Shown: piece after piece, positions 42,558-50,859 of the stretch
How positions within the stretch are numbered: the stretch's first letter is position 1
How the letters are laid out: the number at the start of each line of letters is the position of its first letter
Source of the DNA: Streptomyces sp. NBC_00286
GTDB lineage: Bacteria > Actinomycetota > Actinomycetes > Streptomycetales > Streptomycetaceae
Reading direction: 5' to 3'
Length of the DNA: 64,000 nucleotides
Assembly: GCF_036173125.1 (NCBI RefSeq)
Contig: NZ_CP108054.1
Location: 7,965,001 to 8,029,000 of the forward strand
Position numbers and translations under genes: made by a program
Notes under the pieces: generated by a model
Database searches by the model: none
What the model saw: only the letters and a program-made list of their open reading frames with translations
What the model was told of the DNA's origin: nothing

Positions 42558-43312
42558 GAGGTCGCTTCAGGCTTCGAGGTCGATTCGGGCTTCGAGGTCG
42601 ATTCGGGTTTCGTGTGAAGGATTTCGCGGGCCTGTTCCGCGGCGCGGACCGTGCTTTCGACGACGAAGTCGAGGAAGCGGGCGACGTTCTCGAGGCGGGT
42701 GCCGGCCGGGGTGTCGGGGCCCAGGATGCCGGCGCCCTGTCGTGCGGTCTCGACGATCTGGGCGAGGGACCGGGCGCTGGCCACCATCGTCTCGTACCAG
42801 ATGTCGTCGTCGACGACATAGCGCTCGCGGCGGCCTTCGCCCTGTTCCCTGCGGACGAAGGCCTGGCTCTCGAGGAACGAGATCGCTTTCGAGATGGACG
42901 CCGGGCTGACCTGGAGGCGCTGGACGAGTTCGGACGCGGTGAGGCTGCCGGAGTCGGTGAGGGTGAGGCAGACCATCACGCGGGCCGTCATCGCGGTCAT
43001 GCCCGAGGCCATCATGACGGTCGTGAACATCTCCTCGAACTCGCGCACCGCCTCGGTGTCGCGCCCGTAAGCCTGCTCGGGCGCCTCGCCCACCCGTGGT
43101 GCGGCCCGCTTGCGCCGGTGGGCGCGGCGTTCGGCGGTGCGGTGGGCCAGGTCGGCGCGGTAGCCGGTGGGGCCGCCGTTGCGCATCACCTCGCGCGTGA
43201 CCGTCGAGGTCGGGCGCTCGAGACGTCTGGCGATCTCCGCGTAGGCGAGGCCGTCGGCCAGCCCCAGCGCGATCTGCTGACGTTCCTGCTGGGTGAGTCT
43301 GCCTCCCGGCAT
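42554..43312 (-). CDS. MarR-type regulator with an N-terminal recombinase-like HTH
   Basis: A 252-residue protein. Residues 1-60 resemble an IS30/helix-turn-helix_38 domain ([20 protein letters not shown], then [20 protein letters not shown]). After a basic linker, residues about 95-170 form a GbsR/MarR winged helix ([38 protein letters not shown]). The C terminus repeats SKPEST. ATG 43312 is preceded by GAAGGAG at 7 bases. The divergent DUF4097/ABC operon and the palindromes between them suggest that it represses that operon and itself. Confidence 0.82.
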   Translation of the reverse strand: MPGGRLTQQERQQIALGLADGLAYAEIARRLERPTSTVTREVMRNGGPTGYRADLAHRTAERRAHRRKRAAPRVGEAPEQAYGRDTEAVREFEEMFTTVMMASGMTAMTARVMVCLTLTDSGSLTASELVQRLQVSPASISKAISFLESQAFVRREQGEGRRERYVVDDDIWYETMVASARSLAQIVETARQGAGILGPDTPAGTRLENVARFLDFVVESTVRAAEQAREILHTKPESTSKPESTSKPEATS

Positions 43313-43368
43313 CGCGGTCTCCTTCGTCTTGCGTGGTGGCTCCAGCATAGCGTTCAGTTTCAGTCCAG

Positions 43369-43491
43369 TGCAACGCGCCTGCGACTGCCGTTGCGTTAAT
43401 CTCGAAAATCGTTGCAACGATTTCCTGGCTTCTACCTGCATTAATGGTGTTACTTTGCAACGAGTCTGTTGCTCGATCCATGAATGCAACG
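43369..43491. promoter_or_regulatory. Multi-site operator with an 18-bp perfect palindrome
   Basis: AAATCGTTGCAACGATTT at 43406-43423 is a perfect palindrome. The half-site TGCAACG or its complement recurs at 43369, 43389, 43455, 43468 (partial) and 43485 in the intergenic region. It is very likely the binding region for the divergent MarR-type regulator. Confidence 0.72.
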
Positions 43492-43534
43492 TAGCGTTTC
43501 TGTCATCGGAAACGACGAGCCACAGGAGAGCATC

Positions 43535-44203
43535 ATGCAGAAGTTCGACACCCCCGCCCCGATCGCCGCCGTCCTCGACATCCAGGCCGGGCGGGTGCAG
43601 ATCATCGCCGCCGACCGGGCCGACACCACAGTCGACGTCCGGCCCGCGGACCCCTCCAAGAGCCGGGACGTGAAGCTGGCCGAGCAGACCACGGTCGAAT
43701 ACGCCGACGGCACCCTGCGAATCACGGCCACGGCGCCGGCGAAGAACCGGATCGTGGGCCCGTCCGGCTCGGTCGAGGTGACCGTCCAACTGCCCGCCGG
43801 CTCCCGCGTAGAGGCGAAGTCGGCGGCCGCCGAGTTCCGCGGCGTCGGACGGCTCGGCGACGTGGTCTTCGCGGACGGCTACCGCTCGGTCAAGATCGAC
43901 GAGGCCGCGAGCGCCCGCCTCACGGCCCTCGACGGTGACATCTCGGTCGGCCGCCTGGGCGGCTCCGCGGAAATTAGCACCCAGAAGGGCAACATCACGA
44001 TCGCCGAGGCCACCTCCGGCACCCTCGTGCTGCGCACCCAGATGGGCGACGTATCGGTCAGCGCCGCGGCCGGAGTCTCCGCCGCCCTGGACGCCGGCAC
44101 CGGCTACGGCCGCATCAGCAACGCCCTCAAGAGCGACGGCACCACCGAACTTGACATCCGTGCCACCACCACCCACGGCGACATCACCGCCCGCAGCCTC
44201 TGA
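43535..44203 (+). CDS. DUF4097-family beta-strand protein
   Basis: A 222-residue protein built from repeated short beta strands (VQIIAADRADTTVDV, SVEVTVQLPAGSRVE, GDVVFADGYRSVKIDE, GDISVGRLGGSAEIST, GNITIAEATSGTLVL), a right-handed beta-helix-like DUF4097 pattern. No signal peptide. Start ATG 43535 follows CAGGAGAG. It is the first gene of an operon with a DrrA/B-like exporter; in streptomycetes this trio is common and responds to the adjacent regulator. Function unknown. Confidence 0.82.
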   Translation: MQKFDTPAPIAAVLDIQAGRVQIIAADRADTTVDVRPADPSKSRDVKLAEQTTVEYADGTLRITATAPAKNRIVGPSGSVEVTVQLPAGSRVEAKSAAAEFRGVGRLGDVVFADGYRSVKIDEAASARLTALDGDISVGRLGGSAEISTQKGNITIAEATSGTLVLRTQMGDVSVSAAAGVSAALDAGTGYGRISNALKSDGTTELDIRATTTHGDITARSL

Positions 44204-44236
44204 ATCCGCCTGCGGCCTCCAAAGGAGCTTCCCATC

Positions 44237-45193
44237 ATGACCAACCTGGCCATCGCGGCGAACGGGCTGCGCAAGGCGTACGGGGACAAGACGGTCCTCG
44301 ACGGTATCGACCTGGCCGTCCCGGAAGGAACGATCTTCTCGCTGCTCGGTCCGAACGGCGCAGGCAAGACCACCGCCGTCAAGATCCTCTCGACCTTGAT
44401 CACCGCTGACGCCGGTGAGCTGCGGGTCGGCGGCCATGACCTGGCCGTCGAGCCGCAGGCGGTACGGGCCGCGATCGGCGTCACCGGGCAGTTCTCGGCC
44501 GTGGACGGGCTGATCACCGGAGAGGAGAACATGCTCCTGATGGCGGATCTGCACCTGCTGTCCCGCAAGGAAGGCCGGCGCACCGCCGCCGAACTCCTGG
44601 AACGCTTCGACCTGGTGGAGGCCGCCCACAAGCCCGTCTCCACCTACTCCGGCGGCATGAAGCGCCGCCTGGACATCGCCATGACGCTGGTCGGCGACCC
44701 GCGGATCATCTTCCTCGACGAGCCGACCACCGGCCTCGACCCGCGCTCCCGGCACAACATGTGGCAGATCATCCGCGAGCTGGTCTCCGACGGGACCACC
44801 GTCTTCCTCACCACCCAGTACCTGGAGGAGGCCGACGAACTCGCCGACCGCATCGCGGTGTTGAACGACGGGAAGATCGCCGCCGAGGGCAGTGCCGACG
44901 AGCTGAAGCGGCTCATCCCGGGCGGGCATGTGCGGCTCCGGTTCGCCGACCCTGCCGCGTACCAGTCCGCCGCCGTCGCCCTGCGCGAGGTGACCAGGGA
45001 CGACGAGGCCCTGGCCCTGCAGATCGCCAGCGACGGCAGCCAGCGCGAACTGCGTTCCATCCTCGACCGGCTGGACTCGGCCGGCATCGAGGCCGACGAA
45101 CTGACCGTGCACACCCCCGACCTCGACGACGTCTTCTTCGCCCTGACCGGCCCCGCCAACGTCCCCAACCAGCCCAAGGAGTCCGTCCGATGA
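44237..45193 (+). CDS. ABC exporter ATPase (DrrA-like)
   Basis: A 318-residue ATPase. Walker A LLGPNGAGKTTAVKI, Q loop VTGQFSAVDGL, signature YSGGMKRRLDIAMTL, Walker B IIFLDEPTTGLDP, switch LTTQYLEEADELAD. Both the TGQFSAVD and TTQYLEEADELADR forms are characteristic of the daunorubicin-resistance (DrrA) type. The C-terminal region ends in DLDDVFFALTGP, as usual for the group. It overlaps the permease gene by four bases. Confidence 0.92.
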   Translation: MTNLAIAANGLRKAYGDKTVLDGIDLAVPEGTIFSLLGPNGAGKTTAVKILSTLITADAGELRVGGHDLAVEPQAVRAAIGVTGQFSAVDGLITGEENMLLMADLHLLSRKEGRRTAAELLERFDLVEAAHKPVSTYSGGMKRRLDIAMTLVGDPRIIFLDEPTTGLDPRSRHNMWQIIRELVSDGTTVFLTTQYLEEADELADRIAVLNDGKIAAEGSADELKRLIPGGHVRLRFADPAAYQSAAVALREVTRDDEALALQIASDGSQRELRSILDRLDSAGIEADELTVHTPDLDDVFFALTGPANVPNQPKESVR

Positions 45194-45981
45194 GCTCCCT
45201 CGCCCTGGCCGCACGCAACTCCAACACGATGCTGCGCCGCAACCTCCTGCACGCCCGCCGCTACCCATCCCTCACTCTGAACCTGCTGCTCACCCCGGTC
45301 ATGTTGCTGCTGCTCTTCGTCTACATCTTCGGAGACGTGATGAGCGCGGGCATCGGTGGGGGCGGCGCGGACCGTTCCGACTACATCGCCTATATCGTCC
45401 CGGGCATCCTGATGATGACCATCGGCAGCACCGTGATCGGGGCGGCTGTGTCCGTCTCCACCGATATGGCCGAGGGCCTGATCGCCCGCTTCCGTACGAT
45501 GGCGATCCACCGCGGTTCGCTGATCATCGGGCACGTCGTCGGCAGTGTGTTGCAGGTGCTCGCCAGCCTGGTCCTGGTCGGTGCCGTCGGAGTGGCGATC
45601 GGCTTTCGGTCGACGGATGCCACGGCTCTGGAGTGGCTGGCGGCGTTCGGACTGCTCGCGCTGTTCGCGCTGGCGCTCACCTGGATCGCGGTCGGGATGG
45701 GTATGGCCAGCCCGAATGCTGAGGCGGCCAGCAATATGGCGATGCCGCTGATCCTGCTGCCGCTGATCTCGAGCGCCTTCATTCCGGCTGACACGATGCC
45801 GGGCTGGTTCCAGCCGATCGCCGAGTACCAGCCGTTCACTCCGGCCATCGAGACCCTGCGCGGGCTGTTGCTCGGGACCGAGATCGGCAACAACGGGTGG
45901 ATCGCGATCGCCTGGTGCCTGGGCCTGACGGCGCTCGGCTACCGCTGGTCGATGGCGCTGTTCAACCGGGACCCGAAGTAG
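45190..45981 (+). CDS. ABC-2 type exporter permease (DrrB-like)
   Basis: A 263-residue membrane protein with six helices: LTLNLLLTPVMLLLLFVYIF, YIVPGILMMTIGSTVIGAAV, VLASLVLVGAVGVAIGF, FGLLALFALALTWIAVGMG, PLILLPLISSAFIPADTMPG and a C-terminal one. The DrrB signature around EGLIARFRTMAIHRGS and the extracellular MPGWFQPIAEYQPFTP are present. Exported compound unknown; control by the upstream MarR-type regulator suggests a toxic or lipophilic inducer. Confidence 0.9.
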   Translation: MSSLALAARNSNTMLRRNLLHARRYPSLTLNLLLTPVMLLLLFVYIFGDVMSAGIGGGGADRSDYIAYIVPGILMMTIGSTVIGAAVSVSTDMAEGLIARFRTMAIHRGSLIIGHVVGSVLQVLASLVLVGAVGVAIGFRSTDATALEWLAAFGLLALFALALTWIAVGMGMASPNAEAASNMAMPLILLPLISSAFIPADTMPGWFQPIAEYQPFTPAIETLRGLLLGTEIGNNGWIAIAWCLGLTALGYRWSMALFNRDPK

Positions 45982-46063
45982 CCGCCGTGGCAACGGCGCG
46001 GTTCAACCACGACCGGCAGTGACCGCCATGAGAGCGCGGGCCGCATCCCGCAACTCGTCCCGC

Positions 46064-46110
46064 AACAGGGCGGCGTACACCGACACCACGTCGGAGTACG
46101 CCGCCCTGTT
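46064..46110. terminator. Large hairpin between convergent genes
   Basis: 15-bp perfect arms (AACAGGGCGGCGTAC at 46064 and its complement at 46096) with a 17-base loop that can pair further (CCGAC/GTCGG). It separates the exporter operon from the convergent TerD gene and could terminate both. Confidence 0.8.
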
Positions 46111-46134
46111 CGTGTATTCCGGTATCCCGGGTCC

Positions 46135-47379
46135 CTACAACGCCTGCGCCGCGGGCTTGACCATGCCGCGCACCGTACGGGACTTGACGAAGTCGCCCAT
46201 CGCCGTCATGTCCCACTCGCCGGAGAACTGCTTGATCAGCTTGGCCATCATGACGCCGGTCTGGGCCTCGGCGTTGGTGAGGTCGAAGCGGACCAGTTCC
46301 TCGCCGGTGGCGGCGTCCAGGAGGCGGCAGTAGGCCTTGGCGACCTCGGTGAACTTCTGGCCGGAGAAGGAGTTCACCGTGAAGACCAGGCCGGTGACCT
46401 CCTGGGGGAGGCGGCCGAGGTCGACCGTGATGACCTCGTCGTCTCCGCCGCCCTCTCCCGTGAGGTTGTCGCCGGAGTGCCGGATTGCGCCGTTCACGAT
46501 CTGGAGCTTGCCGAAGTAGCAGCTGTCGATGTGGTTGCGCTGCGGGCCGTACGCGATGACCGACGCGTCCAGGTCGATGTCCTTGCCGCGGTACGCCGGC
46601 TCCCAGCCGAGACCCATCTTGACCTGCGAGAGAAGCGGGGCGCCGCCCTTCACCAGGGAGACGGTCTGGTTCTTCTGCAGGCTTACGCGGCCCTTGTCGA
46701 GGTTGATCTTTCCGGCGCCGGGGGCCGGGGCGGGCGGTACCGGGGGTGCGGCCGGGGGCGGGGTCGCGGTGCGCGGGTCCAGGATCGGGGCCGGAGGGGT
46801 GACCGGGGGCTGCATCGCGGGGGCGGCGGGCGGGGCGACGGGTGTCTGGGCGGGAGTCGGAGTCGGAGTCGGAGCCGGTTCCTCCACCGTGACGCCGAAG
46901 TCCGTGGCGATGCCCGCCAGGCCGTTCGCGTACCCCTGGCCGACCGCTCGGGCCTTCCAGGCGCCGTTGCGGAGATAGACCTCCACGATCACCAGCGCCG
47001 TCTCCGCGCCCAGTTGTGGGGGTGTGAACGTGGCCAGTACGGAGTTGTCGTCCGCGTTGCGAATCGTCGCCGTGGGTTCGATGCCCTGGAAGGTCTGGCC
47101 TGCCGCGTCCGGGCTCGCCGTGACGACGATCTTCTCGATGCCCGGAGGCACGGAGGCTGTGTCGACCACGATCGCGTCCGGGGCCGCGCCGCCGCCCGAG
47201 CGGTACGTCACGCCGGGGCCCGTGGGCTGGTTGTAGAAGATGAAATCGTCGTCGGAGCGCACCTTGCCGTCGGCGGTGAGCAGCAGGCCCGATACGTCGA
47301 GCCGCACCGGGGCGGTGACGTCCACCGTCACGCGGGCGACGGGGAGAGGGATGTTCGAGCCGGGGGTCATAGCTGTCAT
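46135..47379 (-). CDS. TerD-family protein with two TerD domains
   Basis: A 414-residue protein. The N-terminal TerD unit (1-165) has LLTADGKVRSDDDFIFYNQP, a classic TerD calcium-type loop, and VVDTASVPPGIEKIVVTASP. A Pro-rich linker (about 170-225; PTPTPTPAQTPVAPP) joins a second unit starting KINLDKGRVSLQKNQTVSLV with GEGGGDDEVITVDLGRLPQE. Streptomycetes carry several TerD paralogues; roles in stress or membrane signalling are assumed from the family. The start at 47379 or ATG 47370 cannot be separated. Confidence 0.88.
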   Translation of the reverse strand: MTAMTPGSNIPLPVARVTVDVTAPVRLDVSGLLLTADGKVRSDDDFIFYNQPTGPGVTYRSGGGAAPDAIVVDTASVPPGIEKIVVTASPDAAGQTFQGIEPTATIRNADDNSVLATFTPPQLGAETALVIVEVYLRNGAWKARAVGQGYANGLAGIATDFGVTVEEPAPTPTPTPAQTPVAPPAAPAMQPPVTPPAPILDPRTATPPPAAPPVPPAPAPGAGKINLDKGRVSLQKNQTVSLVKGGAPLLSQVKMGLGWEPAYRGKDIDLDASVIAYGPQRNHIDSCYFGKLQIVNGAIRHSGDNLTGEGGGDDEVITVDLGRLPQEVTGLVFTVNSFSGQKFTEVAKAYCRLLDAATGEELVRFDLTNAEAQTGVMMAKLIKQFSGEWDMTAMGDFVKSRTVRGMVKPAAQAL

Positions 47380-47435
47380 GTGTGGGGTAACGACCGGGCC
47401 CGCTTTACCGTTCCCTTACCTGCCGCCCAATTGGG

Positions 47436-47657
47436 TCAGCGGCTGTTGCGGGGGTGGTTGCGGGCGGTGCGTTCGTTGCCGTGCTTGTAGTTGCCGGTCC
47501 AGCGGGCCATGACGAGTTGGGGGTCACCGGATTCCACTTCGGTGAGGAACTGGGTGGCTCGGGGGCCGCGGAGGGTTGTTGCGGGGTGGGCGTTGTGCGT
47601 GATCCGCACGGTGCCGTCTGGGTGGGCTTCGTAGTGGAAGCCTTGGGGGCGGGGCAT
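47436..47657 (-). CDS. Small conserved streptomycete protein
   Basis: A 73-residue basic protein reading GFHYEAHPDGTVRITHNAHP, then TLRGPRATQFLTEVESGDPQ and NYKHGNERTARNHPRN at the end. I recall near-identical short proteins in many streptomycetes, without known function. ATG 47657; an in-frame start 27 bases upstream is less likely. Confidence 0.68.
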   Translation of the reverse strand: MPRPQGFHYEAHPDGTVRITHNAHPATTLRGPRATQFLTEVESGDPQLVMARWTGNYKHGNERTARNHPRNSR

Positions 47658-47707
47658 GGGGCGGATGCTACGGCTCGGCGCCACGCTGGCCCACTGGGTT
47701 TCGCCCC

Positions 47708-48072
47708 TGCCGCCCTTACCCGTCCCATACCAAGGGGCTCCGCCCCTGGACCCCGCTGGGGGCTGCGCCCCCAGACCCCCGTGCCCCGGACCCCGGCCAT
47801 GGGCTGCGCCCCTGGGACCCGCTCGGGGCTCGCCCCGGACCCCGTTCGGGGGCCAGCCCCCGAACCCCCGCTCCTCAAACTCCCCCAGCTACCGCTGGGG
47901 GTGCCCCCAGAGGTGCCCCCAAGGGGCCGATTTTTCAGCCCGTCCGGCGTTTGAGGACGAGGCCGTTCAGGCCGATGGGGTCCAGGGGCGGAGCCCCTGG
48001 TGGGGTCTGGGGCGAAGCCCCAGCGGGGTCCAGGGCGGAGCCCCTTGGTATGGGACGGGTAGGGGCGGCGGG
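47708..48072. repeat. 365-bp extragenic element bounded by near-identical inverted repeats
   Basis: The left arm (about 47708-47775) and the right arm (about 48010-48072) are reverse complements over about 60 bases apart from a few single-base differences; both contain CCCATACCAAGGGGCTCCGC or its complement. Between them are many smaller hairpins and the word AGCCCGTCCGGCGTTTGAGG, which is, from memory, extremely frequent in Streptomyces intergenic DNA. No gene is present in the 429 bases from 47658 to 48086. It may be a REP/MITE-like element. Confidence 0.75.
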
Positions 48073-48086
48073 GGCGAGCAAACCCC

Positions 48087-49076
48087 CTACGGGACCACCA
48101 CGATCTTCCTGCCCACCCCCGACGCGAACTGCTCCAGCGCCTGCGGGTAGTTGTCCAGGGCGATGCGGTCGCTGATGAAGATGTCCGGGTCCAGGACTCC
48201 GCCCGCGAAGAGTTCCGCCGCGCGCTCGAAGCTGTGCAGCACCGCCATGGAGCCGGTGATGGTGATCTCCTGGTTGTAGATGCGGTACGGGTCGATCGTG
48301 ACCCGGGTCGCGTAGTCCGCCACGCCGAACTGGAGGAACGTACCGGCCTTCGCCACCCGGTCCAGGCCGTCCTGGATCGCCGCCGCGTTGCCCGTGGCGT
48401 CGATCACCAGGTCCCAGCCCTGGGGACGGTCCAGCTCGTCGGGCGTCGCGGCGGACGCCGAGACGCCGAGCTGCTCGGCCGTCGCCAGGCGGGACGGGTT
48501 CAGGTCGACGATGTCCACACTCGCCGCCCCCGTCCGCTTGGCGAGCTCCAGCATCATCAGGCCCATCGTTCCGGAGCCGTAGATCAGGACATGGGCGCCG
48601 AGGCGGGACTGCAGGACGTCGTAGCCGCGGACCGCGCAGGAGAGGGGTTCGACCAGGGCCGCGTCCTGGGTGCGTACGTGCTCGGGGAGCTTGACGCAGT
48701 TGGCCACCGGCGCGACGGCGTACTGGGCGGCGCCGCCCGCCGTGGACACGCCGATCGCCGCCCAACGCTCGCAGAGGTTGTTGTGGCCCGTACGGCAGTA
48801 CCGGCACTCGTAGCAGTACAGGGACGGGTCCACCGCCACCCGGTCGCCCACCGACAGCTCCGTGACCTGGGTGCCCACCCCGACCACCTCGCCCGCGAAC
48901 TCATGCCCCGGCACGATCGGCAGCTTGGGCGCGAACTCGCCCTGGAGGATGTGGAGATCGGTGCCGCAGAGGCCGCATGCGGCGACTTCCACGACGACCT
49001 CGCGTGGGCCCGGCGTCGGGTCCGGGACCTCGGCGACGACGGCGCGGCCCACGGACTCGATGACGGCGGCCTTCAT
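48087..49076 (-). CDS. Zinc-dependent alcohol/polyol dehydrogenase
   Basis: A 329-residue medium-chain dehydrogenase. Catalytic zinc: CGLCGTDLHI and GHEFAGEVVGVG. Structural zinc: the four Cys in YCYECRYCRTGHNNLC. The nucleotide site is LIYGSGTMGLMMLELAK, followed by VDIVDLNPSR with an acidic residue favouring NAD. It resembles sorbitol or threonine dehydrogenases. The gene overlaps the ABC permease gene by four bases, so it probably oxidises the imported sugar or polyol. Confidence 0.88.
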   Translation of the reverse strand: MKAAVIESVGRAVVAEVPDPTPGPREVVVEVAACGLCGTDLHILQGEFAPKLPIVPGHEFAGEVVGVGTQVTELSVGDRVAVDPSLYCYECRYCRTGHNNLCERWAAIGVSTAGGAAQYAVAPVANCVKLPEHVRTQDAALVEPLSCAVRGYDVLQSRLGAHVLIYGSGTMGLMMLELAKRTGAASVDIVDLNPSRLATAEQLGVSASAATPDELDRPQGWDLVIDATGNAAAIQDGLDRVAKAGTFLQFGVADYATRVTIDPYRIYNQEITITGSMAVLHSFERAAELFAGGVLDPDIFISDRIALDNYPQALEQFASGVGRKIVVVP

Positions 49077-49924
49077 TTCACGGCTCCCAAAGACAGGCCC
49101 TGGACCAGTTTGTCCTGGGCAGCGAACCCCGCGGCGAGCACCGGCAGGGAGATGACGAGCGAGGCGGCGCACACCTTCGCCAGGAACAGGCCCTGGCTGG
49201 TGATGAAGCCGGTGAGGAAGACGGGGGCCGTTTCGGCTACGACGCCCGTCAGCACCCTCGCGAACAGCAGCTCGTTCCAGCTGAAGATGAAGCAGATCAG
49301 GGCCGTGGCGGCGATGCCCGGGAGGGCGATCGGCGCCACTACACGGGCCAGGATCGTCGGCAGCTTCGCGCCGTCGATCTGGGCCGCCTCGATGATCGCC
49401 ACCGGGACCTCGGCGAGGAAGGACTGCATCATCCACACCGCGATCGGCAGGTTCATCGACGTGTAGAGGATGACCAGGAGCCAGATGTTGTCCAGCAGGC
49501 CGGTGTTCCGCGCGAAGAGGTAGATCGGCAGCAGGCCCGCCACCACCGGCAGCATCTTCGTGGAGAGGAAGAAGAACAGGACGTCCGTCCACTTCTTCAC
49601 CGGGCGGATGGAGAGGGCGTACGCCGCCGGCAGGGCCAGTACGAGGACGAAGAGGGTCGAAGCCAGCGACGCCACCGTCGAGTTGATGAGCGAGGGCCAG
49701 GGGCTCGCTCCGCCTCCCGCGCCGAAGAACTCGCGGTAGCCGTCGAGCGTGAGGGCCGCGGCGAAGGACGGGGGATTGGTGGCGGCGTCCTCCTCGGAGT
49801 GGAAGGACGTCAGGGCCATCCACGCGATGGGCAGGAAGAACAGCAGGCCGAGCAGCCAGGCCAGCACACCCAGGCCGGCTCCCTTGGTACGGCGGGGACG
49901 CAGTCGTATCGCGGTGGCACTCAT
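49073..49924 (-). CDS. Carbohydrate ABC transporter permease (MalG-like)
   Basis: A 283-residue membrane subunit with six helices and the cytoplasmic EAA loop EAAQIDGAKLPTILARVVAP, which contacts the ATPase. SFLAEVPVAIIEAAQ and FSWNELLFARVL are typical of the MalG group. It overlaps both neighbours by four bases. No ATPase gene is present in the cluster; a shared MsiK-type ATPase elsewhere is expected, as is usual in streptomycetes. Confidence 0.92.
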   Translation of the reverse strand: MSATAIRLRPRRTKGAGLGVLAWLLGLLFFLPIAWMALTSFHSEEDAATNPPSFAAALTLDGYREFFGAGGGASPWPSLINSTVASLASTLFVLVLALPAAYALSIRPVKKWTDVLFFFLSTKMLPVVAGLLPIYLFARNTGLLDNIWLLVILYTSMNLPIAVWMMQSFLAEVPVAIIEAAQIDGAKLPTILARVVAPIALPGIAATALICFIFSWNELLFARVLTGVVAETAPVFLTGFITSQGLFLAKVCAASLVISLPVLAAGFAAQDKLVQGLSLGAVK

Positions 49925-50859
49925 GCGCGGGACACCTCCTCACGGAACAGGGACGAGACCACGCGCAGTGCGAAGGTCGCGATGATGATCGAGCCGATGA
50001 CGACGAGGACGCCGGCCGCGGAGGCGAGGCCGTTCTCGTGGGCCTGGTAGAAGCTCTGGTAGACGGTGTAGGGGAGGTTGGCGGTGCCCAGGCCGCCGGA
50101 CGTGATCGTGAAGACCGCGTCGAAGTTCTGGACGATGTAGATCGAGCCCAGGAGGGCGCCGAGTTCGAGGTAGCGGCGCAGGTGGGGGAGCGTGAGGTAG
50201 CGGAAGACCTGCCAGTCGCTGGCGCCGTCCACCTTCGCCGCCTCGATCTGTGCGTGGTCGCGGCTCTGCAGGCCCGCCAGCAGGATCAGCATCATGAAGG
50301 GCGTCCACTGCCAGATCAGTGAGGCCTCGATGGCGAGCAGCGGGTTGTCGGAGATCCAGTCCGGCTGTGGGCCGCCCACGTAGTGCAGCAGGCCGTTGAA
50401 CAGGCCGTACTCCGGGTTGTAGAGCACGTGCTTCCACAGCAGGGCCGCGGCCACCGGGACCACCAGGAACGGCGCGATCATGAGCGTACGGACGATGCCG
50501 CGGCCCCGGAACTTGCGGTCCAGGAGCAGCGCCAGGATCAGACCGACGACGAGGCTGGCCAGGACCACGGCCGCGGTCAGCAGGATCGTGGTGAAGACCG
50601 ACTTCCGCAGATCCGCGTCGGTCAGGACCTCGGAGTAGTTGGCGAAGCCCGCGAACTCCCGGGCGTCCGGGTAGAGCGAGTTCCAGTCGAAGAAGGAGAT
50701 CACCAGCGTGGCCACGAACGGGAGTTGGGTCACGGCGATCATGAAGATCAGGGCGGGCAGGAGCGGGGCCCTCGTCGCCCAGGCGCGCAGTCGGCCCGAG
50801 GGGGGCTTCTCCGTGCGTACGGGTGTGGCGGCTACCGGAGCTGTCGTCGTGGCGGTCAT
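49921..50859 (-). CDS. Carbohydrate ABC transporter permease (MalF-like)
   Basis: A 312-residue membrane protein with six helices (PLLPALIFMIAVTQLPFVAT, VVLASLVVGLILALLLDR, MIAPFLVVPVAAALLWKHV) and an EAA loop of the form EAAKVDGASDWQVFRYLTLP. It heads the pair of permeases and overlaps the binding-protein gene before it. Substrate unknown; the neighbouring enzymes suggest a sugar, polyol or uronate. Confidence 0.92.
   Translation of the reverse strand: MTATTTAPVAATPVRTEKPPSGRLRAWATRAPLLPALIFMIAVTQLPFVATLVISFFDWNSLYPDAREFAGFANYSEVLTDADLRKSVFTTILLTAAVVLASLVVGLILALLLDRKFRGRGIVRTLMIAPFLVVPVAAALLWKHVLYNPEYGLFNGLLHYVGGPQPDWISDNPLLAIEASLIWQWTPFMMLILLAGLQSRDHAQIEAAKVDGASDWQVFRYLTLPHLRRYLELGALLGSIYIVQNFDAVFTITSGGLGTANLPYTVYQSFYQAHENGLASAAGVLVVIGSIIIATFALRVVSSLFREEVSRA

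Noticed and set aside
42554..45268. A 904-codon leftward open frame across the DUF4097 and ABC genes
   Set aside because: It is the extension of the MarR-type regulator frame through GC-rich antisense sequence; the part beyond 43312 lacks any domain and overlaps well-supported genes.
46135..47379. Complete tellurite-resistance operon
   Set aside because: Only one TerD-type gene is present, without terA, terB, terC or terF neighbours.
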